Source: Rheinheimera sp. (GTDB lineage Bacteria > Pseudomonadota > Gammaproteobacteria > Enterobacterales > Alteromonadaceae). From it: a DNA stretch of 10,000 nt. The translations under genes and the position numbers were made by a program. Where the stretch lies: assembly GCF_020217005.1 (NCBI RefSeq), contig NZ_JAIWOI010000042.1, positions 1 to 10,000 on the forward strand. Direction: 5' to 3'. This document shows, piece by piece, positions 5,590 to 10,000 of this stretch (within the stretch, counting starts at the first letter, position 1; every line of letters begins with the position of its first letter). The notes under the pieces are model-generated. The model did not search any database. It was not told where the DNA came from and worked only from the letters and a program-made list of their open reading frames with translations.

Positions 5590-7461
5590 TTAAGCCGCTT
5601 TTACGCTATCTACCCAGTTCTGTACACGTTTTTCCAGTACCTGCAGAGGCAAGGCGCCACCACCTAAAACTGTGTCGTGGAAACCACGGATATCAAACTT
5701 ATCACCCAGCTGTTCTTTGGCTTTGGCACGGATTTCCAGAATTTTTAACATACCAATTTTGTAGGCCGTCGCCTGACCAGGCCATACTAAATAGCGACGC
5801 ACTTCTGAGGTAACAGCACCTTCAGCAACAGGAGTTTTTTCTTTGAAGTAGTCGATACCTTGTTGTTCAGTCCAGCCTTTACTGTGCATACCTGTATCAA
5901 CCACTAAACGCACGGCACGCCACATTTCAGTAATTAAACGGCCAAAGTCTGAGTAGTCGCTTTGATAAGCGCCCATCTCTTTAGCCAGCAGCTCCGAATA
6001 CAAAGCCCAGCCCTCTACATAAGCGGTAAAACCGGCTTGGGTACGGAAGGTGGGTACTGAGGTTAATTCCTGGGCAATAGAAATCTGCATATGGTGGCCA
6101 GGGCTGCCCTCGTGGTAGGCGATGGCTTCCATTTCATTTTTTGGCATCTGTTTCATATCAGACAAATGCGCATAATAAATACCAGGACGTTTGCCATCTG
6201 GTGTACCTGGGAAATAATGCTGAGCCGCGCCTGGTTGTTCACGGAAGGCTTCGACCCGTTTCACTGTTAAAGCGGCCTTTGGCAGAATACCAAAGTATTC
6301 AGGCAGTTTTTTCTCAATAAAAGCTAAGTAAGCTTCTGAATCTTTCAAATAACCCTGACGGCCTTCATCTGTGTCTGGATAGAAGAATTGCGAGTCAGTT
6401 TTAATAAAAGTGAAGAATTCTTTTAAAGAACCTTTAAAGCCCACTTTATCTTTGATTGCAATCATTTCTTTGGTCAGACGGTCGACTTCATTTAAACCAA
6501 TCTGGTGAATCTCGTCCGCGGTTAAGTTGGTTGTGGTCGACTGAGCTAATCTGTGATTGTAATACGCCACACCGTTTGGTTGAGTCGATACACCTGTTAC
6601 ATTGACCTGGGTTTTATCCAGTTCGCTGGTTAAAAAGGCAGCTAAAGCCTCGTAAGAAGGCTGGAACTGAGTAGTTAAAGCGGATTTAGCGTCGGCCAGT
6701 AACTGTTCAGCCTTTTTGTCATCCAGTTTGTCGGCTTTTTTTAATGCTTCAACTTTAGTTTTGGCGTCAGCCCATAGCGGCGCATCTTTATCGCTTTGTT
6801 TAAAAGGCGCGCCGTTCAGCAGATTATTCACTTGCTCCAGTACACCTTCGTAAGCAAAACGTGGCGGACGTACGCCGGCTTCAGCATATTTAGCTGCACG
6901 TTGCTGTAACTCAGCTATAGCTTTGGCAATACCGCCTATACGCTTGACATAGGCTTCCATATCGGCCACTTCGTCTACCTTATGGAAGTTCATCAGTACT
7001 TGAGGCAATAAGGCGTGTACACCTTGCATCTGGTTAAAAACATAAGTGTTCACGCGAAACGCGGCAGCGTCACGGCTTTGCTCGTACTGGTAAATCCATA
7101 AATCGTAAGAAGTCTTGGCTTCAGTATCCAACTTGCTGTAATCAAACTGAGTCTTTAATTCTTCAACAGAAGCTGCGGCCCAGGCCAGTTGCTTGTCCTC
7201 ACCTTCTTCAGTGACATCGTCTATTTGATCCTGTTTGTCTTTACGGCCTAAGAACGTCATTTGCAGCGGACTCATTTGCAGCTGCTCTTCGTATTTGGTT
7301 TCAAACCATTGATTTAAGCGCTCTGATTCAGACAAAGCTGCTTTGGTTTCTGCTGCTGTGACTGGTTCAGCCGCGGCTGGAGTTGTTGTTTTGCTGTCCT
7401 GGGCTGGATTGCAGCCTGCCAGTAATGCGGCAATGCTAAGAGCTAATAATGAATGGCGCAC
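5590..7461 (-). CDS. DUF885 family lipoprotein, putative zinc metallopeptidase
   Basis: 623 residues, close to the usual length of the DUF885 family. The N-terminus is a lipoprotein signal with lipobox LLAGC (residues 13-17). The mature Cys17 is followed by Asn, not Asp, which favours outer-membrane sorting, and then by a Thr/Ala/Pro-rich linker to about residue 40. The rest is helical. The family's metal motif is seen as YHEGSPGHHMQ (449-459), with H450, E451 and H456 as likely ligand or catalytic residues, and EGWALYSE (483-490) probably supplies a further acidic residue. Other family marks are GMHSKGWT (524-531) and YLVWPGQATAYKIG (557-570). Members are thought to be metallocarboxypeptidase-like; the exact substrate is unknown. 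The neighbouring exported M20 amidohydrolase fits a peptide-breakdown theme, but a terminator separates them, so they are not an obvious operon. Confidence 0.93.
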   Translation of the reverse strand: MRHSLLALSIAALLAGCNPAQDSKTTTPAAAEPVTAAETKAALSESERLNQWFETKYEEQLQMSPLQMTFLGRKDKQDQIDDVTEEGEDKQLAWAAASVEELKTQFDYSKLDTEAKTSYDLWIYQYEQSRDAAAFRVNTYVFNQMQGVHALLPQVLMNFHKVDEVADMEAYVKRIGGIAKAIAELQQRAAKYAEAGVRPPRFAYEGVLEQVNNLLNGAPFKQSDKDAPLWADAKTKVEALKKADKLDDKKAEQLLADAKSALTTQFQPSYEALAAFLTSELDKTQVNVTGVSTQPNGVAYYNHRLAQSTTTNLTADEIHQIGLNEVDRLTKEMIAIKDKVGFKGSLKEFFTFIKTDSQFFYPDTDEGRQGYLKDSEAYLAFIEKKLPEYFGILPKAALTVKRVEAFREQPGAAQHYFPGTPDGKRPGIYYAHLSDMKQMPKNEMEAIAYHEGSPGHHMQISIAQELTSVPTFRTQAGFTAYVEGWALYSELLAKEMGAYQSDYSDFGRLITEMWRAVRLVVDTGMHSKGWTEQQGIDYFKEKTPVAEGAVTSEVRRYLVWPGQATAYKIGMLKILEIRAKAKEQLGDKFDIRGFHDTVLGGGALPLQVLEKRVQNWVDSVKAA

Positions 7462-7482
7462 TTTGCGTTTTCCTTTTAGTTA
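7459..7482 (-). promoter_or_regulatory. Ribosome binding site fixing a GTG start for the DUF885 gene
   Basis: The start is GTG (7461-7459), with AAAAGGA nine bases upstream. An in-frame TAA (complement of 7480-7482) lies seven codons above it and no other start codon lies between, nor any ATG, GTG or TTG between this GTG and the lipobox. The GTG is therefore essentially the only possible start. The rest of the 178-base spacer (7462-7639) contains the 8-bp palindrome CTGATCAG at 7530-7537 and the upstream gene's terminator; I found no convincing promoter. Confidence 0.75.
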
Positions 7483-7588
7483 TTAATTGTGGAACATCGT
7501 CCGACCTAAAGCAGATCACTGATGATGTGCTGATCAGACTAACCTGATTTAACTGAAGAGTCGAAACTCATTTGTAACTTAGTCTTTC

Positions 7589-7611
7589 AAAAAAGCCCGT
7601 CTGAGACGGGC
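7589..7611 (-). terminator. Intrinsic terminator of the M20 amidohydrolase gene
   Basis: GCCCGTC (7595-7601) and GACGGGC (7605-7611) form a perfect GC-rich 7-bp stem with a 3-nt loop. On the minus strand it is followed by six Ts (complement of 7589-7594), 29 bases after the stop at 7640. It isolates this gene from the DUF885 gene downstream. Confidence 0.92.
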
Positions 7612-7639
7612 CTGGTGAGAGGTTGGGTCGCTGCTCTTG

Positions 7640-8968
7640 TTACTGCTTTGGCATTAAATCCAGTAAAGCGACCACAGTCGCCTCAACACCGGCCTTAATT
7701 GCAGGTTCGGGCGCAATTTTAAATAAAGGACTATGGTGGCTCGGAACCGGAGCTCCACCTTGTTTTTCGCGTTCGAAATCGGCTTTAGGCGTACCACCTA
7801 TCTGGAAATACACACTCTGAATCGTAGGGTTCATAATCAAAAACGGATAATCTTCAGCACCCATGCCTAAACGTTTGTAGTTCTGATCCAAAATATCTGC
7901 GCCAAAATGACTCACCCAACGCTGCTTTAAACGCTGTGTCAGCGGAATATCGTTGACCGTGGGCGGTGTTGTTTGAGGATCTACAGTCACTACAGGCAGT
8001 TTATCTTCAGGCAAACCTGCGACCCGGCCCATATTGGTCGCCACTCTTTTAATAGCGCTGATCAGCTGCTCGCGGGTTTCTAAAGTGTCATTTCGTACTG
8101 TCAGCTGTAAATGAGCTGCATCCGGGATAATATTGTGTTTAGAACCAGCGTGAAAGGAACCAACGGTAATAACGCTGGGCTCTTTTGGGGCTATTTCGCG
8201 GCTGACAATAGTTTGTAGCGCCAGCACAATTTGCGAACCTAAGACGATCGGGTCTTTGCCCCGGTGCGGGCTGGCACCATGAGCCCCAACACCATGAATA
8301 TGGATATCTACGGAGTCGACGCCAGAGTAGGGCGAGCCTTCGACCGCCACAATTTTACCTGCTTCAATTTCACTGGATACATGCAGCGCCATGGCATAAT
8401 CCGGTGTACCAAAACGCTGCCAGATTTTATCGTCGCGCATACTTTGAGCGCCGCCCACATATTCTTCGGCTGGCTGGCCTACCAGCATCAGCGTGCCTTG
8501 CCATTGATCTTTGATCTTGACCATCTGCCGGGCCGTGCCCACTAAGCTGGTGATATGCATATCATGACCACACGCATGCATGACTGAAACCTCATTACCG
8601 TGCCAGTCTTTACTTTTCACTCTGGACGCGTAGGGCAAGCCACTTTTTTCCTCGACTGGCAAGGCATCCATATCAGCACGCATCATCACCAAGGGGCCTT
8701 TACCATTCTTCAGAATAGCAACCACACCAGTTTTCCCAACGCCGGTGGTAACTTCAAAACCTGCGTCCTTTAACTCTTTTGCTAAGCGCTCTGCAGTTTT
8801 AAATTCCATAAAAGACAATTCAGGGTTTTGATGGAAATGTTTAAACAGGGGGTCCAGATGCTTTTGGTAATCGGTACTGATTGCAGCTGCCAGATCTTTG
8901 GGGCTAGCCAGAGTACTGGTGCTAAGCAGAGCCGAACTTATCAAACAGGCAAGGGGGAGCAAGCGCAT
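7640..8968 (-). CDS. Exported M20 (M20D-type) metal-dependent amidohydrolase / N-acyl-amino-acid hydrolase
   Basis: 442 residues with a Sec signal peptide probably cut after STLA (residue 21), so the enzyme should act in the periplasm or outside. The M20D signature is complete: RADMDALP at 97-104, HACGHDMH at 131-138 giving C133 and H135, GQPAEE at 164-169 giving the catalytic/ligand pair E168-E169, LHV at 195-197 giving H196, and SHHSPLF at 410-416 giving the last His. The same Cys-His-Glu-His-His set occurs in plant IAA-amino acid hydrolases and bacterial hippurate hydrolases/aminoacylases, which release amino acids from N-acyl conjugates. The lid domain is around 212-330, with GAHGASPH near 228-235. 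The substrate is not readable; acyl-amino acids or short peptides are likely. ATG 8968 has AAGGA eight bases upstream and is preceded by an extended -10 promoter. Confidence 0.95.
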   Translation of the reverse strand: MRLLPLACLISSALLSTSTLASPKDLAAAISTDYQKHLDPLFKHFHQNPELSFMEFKTAERLAKELKDAGFEVTTGVGKTGVVAILKNGKGPLVMMRADMDALPVEEKSGLPYASRVKSKDWHGNEVSVMHACGHDMHITSLVGTARQMVKIKDQWQGTLMLVGQPAEEYVGGAQSMRDDKIWQRFGTPDYAMALHVSSEIEAGKIVAVEGSPYSGVDSVDIHIHGVGAHGASPHRGKDPIVLGSQIVLALQTIVSREIAPKEPSVITVGSFHAGSKHNIIPDAAHLQLTVRNDTLETREQLISAIKRVATNMGRVAGLPEDKLPVVTVDPQTTPPTVNDIPLTQRLKQRWVSHFGADILDQNYKRLGMGAEDYPFLIMNPTIQSVYFQIGGTPKADFEREKQGGAPVPSHHSPLFKIAPEPAIKAGVEATVVALLDLMPKQ

Positions 8969-9014
8969 AGGTCAATCCTTTTTGTTGTTGTTTTAAAAAA
9001 CTGTGGTTTGCCAA

Positions 9015-9023
9015 AATATAACA
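9015..9023 (-). promoter_or_regulatory. Extended -10 promoter for the M20 amidohydrolase gene
   Basis: On the minus strand TGTTATATT (9023-9015) is an extended -10: TG, one base, then TATATT, which matches five of six TATAAT positions. The -35 at 17-18 bp (TTCAGT/TCAGTG) is poor, as is common with extended -10 elements. Predicted leader is about 40 bases to the ATG at 8968. Confidence 0.5.
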
Positions 9024-9152
9024 GCATAAAAAAGCAGCACTGAACAAGAGGCCGCGGGGAATATGCGATCAAAACCAGTTGATAAGGGACAGTTCGTCAT
9101 AGCGCGGCTGGCCGGCCGAACCATCAGATGGCTGTTTGGATAAATTTAATCC

Positions 9153-9180
9153 TTAACCTCCGCCTGTCCAATGGTATTAT
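9153..9180 (+). promoter_or_regulatory. Promoter for the 110-residue membrane protein (and possibly the antiporter)
   Basis: TTAACC (9153-9158) and TATTAT (9175-9180) are spaced 16 bases. The -10 matches five of six and is preceded by TGG, making it an extended -10. The predicted start of transcription is near 9187, about 42 bases before ATG 9229. The rest of the divergent spacer 8969-9228 holds the M20 promoter, a GGCCGGCC palindrome at 9110-9117 and the small palindrome CCATCAGATGG at 9121-9131. Confidence 0.5.
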
Positions 9181-9228
9181 CTACAGACGTCATCAACAGG
9201 GTAAGGCAGAGGAGGGGCTGGTTTTTAT

Positions 9229-9561
9229 ATGTATAGGCTGTTGAAAACGAAGCACTTAAGTTTCGCCACCTTGATTGTGTATCTGGTTTGGATTTTTCCT
9301 GCTACTACGCTTTGTATTGAACCTGACTGGCTTGACCGGCCAGAACAGCAAACAGTGCATAGCGTGTCACAACTCACCTCTGTTGCTCAGCCTCTGAAGC
9401 ATCATGTTTTTTCTGATGATGACGAAGACGCTATAGTACAGTTAGATCACGCTGTATTCGTCTTTGTTGTTTATCCGTCCGGCGCTTTATTAGTCAGCGT
9501 GGTCAGCTCTGTCTTCACTTTGCATTTTTCTGCCCGGGCACCACCAGCGCAGCTGACGTAG
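9229..9561 (+). CDS. Small membrane protein of unknown function with acidic/His segment and RAPP tail
   Basis: 110 residues, family not recognised. A hydrophobic helix or signal anchor at about 10-29 is followed by a polar stretch containing HH and the acidic run SDDDEDA (about 58-68), then a second hydrophobic segment at about 75-100 and the tail HFSARAPPAQLT. Small proteins with a terminal R(A/G)PP tail and His/Asp clusters are, as far as I recall, often found beside heavy-metal resistance genes (DUF2946/CopL-like); that link is a guess here. Coding status is supported by AGGAGGGG at 9210-9217 (about 11-13 bases before ATG, slightly long), an upstream extended -10 promoter and membrane-protein-like composition. 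The antiporter begins 104 bases downstream in the same direction, so co-transcription is possible. Homology would decide whether it is real. Confidence 0.65.
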   Translation: MYRLLKTKHLSFATLIVYLVWIFPATTLCIEPDWLDRPEQQTVHSVSQLTSVAQPLKHHVFSDDDEDAIVQLDHAVFVFVVYPSGALLVSVVSSVFTLHFSARAPPAQLT

Positions 9562-9578
9562 TTCGTTCACCAGTACAA

Positions 9579-9610
9579 GCAGACGGTATGCTTTGAATTG
9601 AACTGTCTGC
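9579..9610 (+). promoter_or_regulatory. Hairpin between the small membrane protein gene and the antiporter (attenuator or weak terminator)
   Basis: GCAGACGGT (9579-9587) pairs with ACTGTCTGC (9602-9610), nine pairs including one G-U, around a 14-nt loop, followed by ATTTTG. The U-run is short. GTCTGC recurs at 9636-9641 and could compete for the same GCAGAC, so two alternative structures are possible upstream of the antiporter start at 9666. It may reduce read-through into the antiporter. No separate antiporter promoter is convincing. Confidence 0.35.
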
Positions 9611-9665
9611 ATTTTGTAGCTGTGCTGTAGCATCAGTCTGCAGCCTTAAAGCGAGAATCTCATTT

Positions 9666-10000
9666 ATGTTTATGATCGACCAGATTATTTTATTGGCCGC
9701 TATTTTGATTATTTTTGGCATATTATCCAGCAAGCTGTCAGCCAGGTTGGGTTTGCCCGTCCTGGTGCTATTTCTGATGGTGGGCATGCTGGCGGGCGAA
9801 GATGGGCCTGGTGGTATTGTGTTTGATAACGCGCAAATAGCTCATGCTTTAGGCTCTTTAGCCCTGGCTATTATTCTGTTTGACGGGGGGTTACAAACCC
9901 CCATGTCCTCAATTAGGCAGGTATGGAAACCCGCTTCTGTGCTCGCTACCTTGGGCGTGTTAACCACAGCCGTGCTCACTGGTCTCGCTGCCGCTTACAT
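9666..10000 (+). CDS. nhaP2: Potassium/proton antiporter, CvrA/NhaP2 type (CPA1 family), N-terminal part
   Basis: 111 residues are visible before the right edge, with no stop. The protein begins MFMIDQIILLAAILIIFGIL, a first membrane helix, followed by SARLGLPVLVLFLMVGMLAG (25-44), GEDGPGGIVFDN (44-55) and LALAIILFDGGLQT (65-78), then LATLGVLTTAVLTGLAAAY entering the third or fourth helix. These features closely resemble the start of E. coli CvrA (YcgO/NhaP2), an inner-membrane cation:proton antiporter tied to potassium and osmotic/pH balance. Complete family members have about 12-13 membrane helices followed by a cytoplasmic TrkA-C-like regulatory domain, which here would lie outside the window. 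ATG 9666 has a weak GCGAGA upstream; ATG 9672 is an alternative two codons on. It may share a transcript with the small membrane protein 104 bases upstream. Confidence 0.9.
   Translation, partial: MFMIDQIILLAAILIIFGILSSKLSARLGLPVLVLFLMVGMLAGEDGPGGIVFDNAQIAHALGSLALAIILFDGGLQTPMSSIRQVWKPASVLATLGVLTTAVLTGLAAAY

Noticed and set aside
9110..9117. GGCCGGCC palindrome in the divergent spacer as an operator or origin element
   Set aside because: Only 8 bp, a single copy, and no associated repeats or AT-rich region to support a specific function.
9515..9787. Minus-strand open frame of 90 codons
   Set aside because: Antisense to the antiporter start and the end of the small membrane protein gene; composition looks like a shadow frame.
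1..10000. CRISPR arrays, tRNA/rRNA genes, insertion sequences, prophage or integron structures
   Set aside because: No regularly spaced repeats, no cloverleaf-type or rRNA-like sequence noticed, and no transposase, integrase or phage protein among the translated frames.

Overview
The window looks like a chromosomal segment of a gammaproteobacterium of the Rheinheimera/Alishewanella/Alteromonadales type. This is inferred from moderate GC (judged by eye), AGGA-type ribosome binding sites, compact intrinsic terminators, and several exported proteins (a DUF885 lipoprotein, an exported M20 amidohydrolase, a Sel1/TonB_C protein). I see no mobile element, tRNA, rRNA or CRISPR array.

Layout from left to right. 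The 3' end of an unidentified plus-strand gene with a Lys/Pro/Ala tail (to 136) converges on a minus-strand gene for a 497-residue exported protein of unknown function (190-1683). A 202-bp divergent spacer leads to a plus-strand MFS transporter with an extra N-terminal two-helix hairpin (1886-3514). Then follow four minus-strand genes: an exported Sel1-repeat/TonB C-terminal-domain protein (3552-4865), a small VOC protein (5092-5463), a DUF885 putative metallopeptidase lipoprotein (5590-7461) and an exported M20-family amidohydrolase (7640-8968). A second divergent spacer of 260 bp precedes a 110-residue plus-strand membrane protein (9229-9561) and the start of a CvrA/NhaP2-type potassium/proton antiporter (9666 to beyond the right edge).

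Most genes look like single-gene transcription units. Three minus-strand genes end in clear stem-loop plus U-run terminators (3511-3538, 5543-5569, 7589-7611), and the VOC gene has a weaker candidate. The spacers hold plausible promoters, two of them with an extended -10.

Functionally, the neighbouring DUF885 lipoprotein and M20 amidohydrolase are both placed outside the cytoplasm and could contribute to breakdown of peptides or N-acyl amino acids. The MFS carrier resembles organic-acid/metabolite:proton symporters. The antiporter would serve potassium and pH homeostasis, and the 110-residue protein upstream of it may share its transcript. I do not find a clearly new multi-gene system. The best leads are the uncharacterised 497-residue exported protein, the Sel1-TonB_C protein without a membrane anchor, the Met/His-rich N-terminal hairpin on the MFS carrier, a possible leader ORF overlapping an MFS start codon, the small protein next to the antiporter, and short direct repeats flanking the VOC gene.
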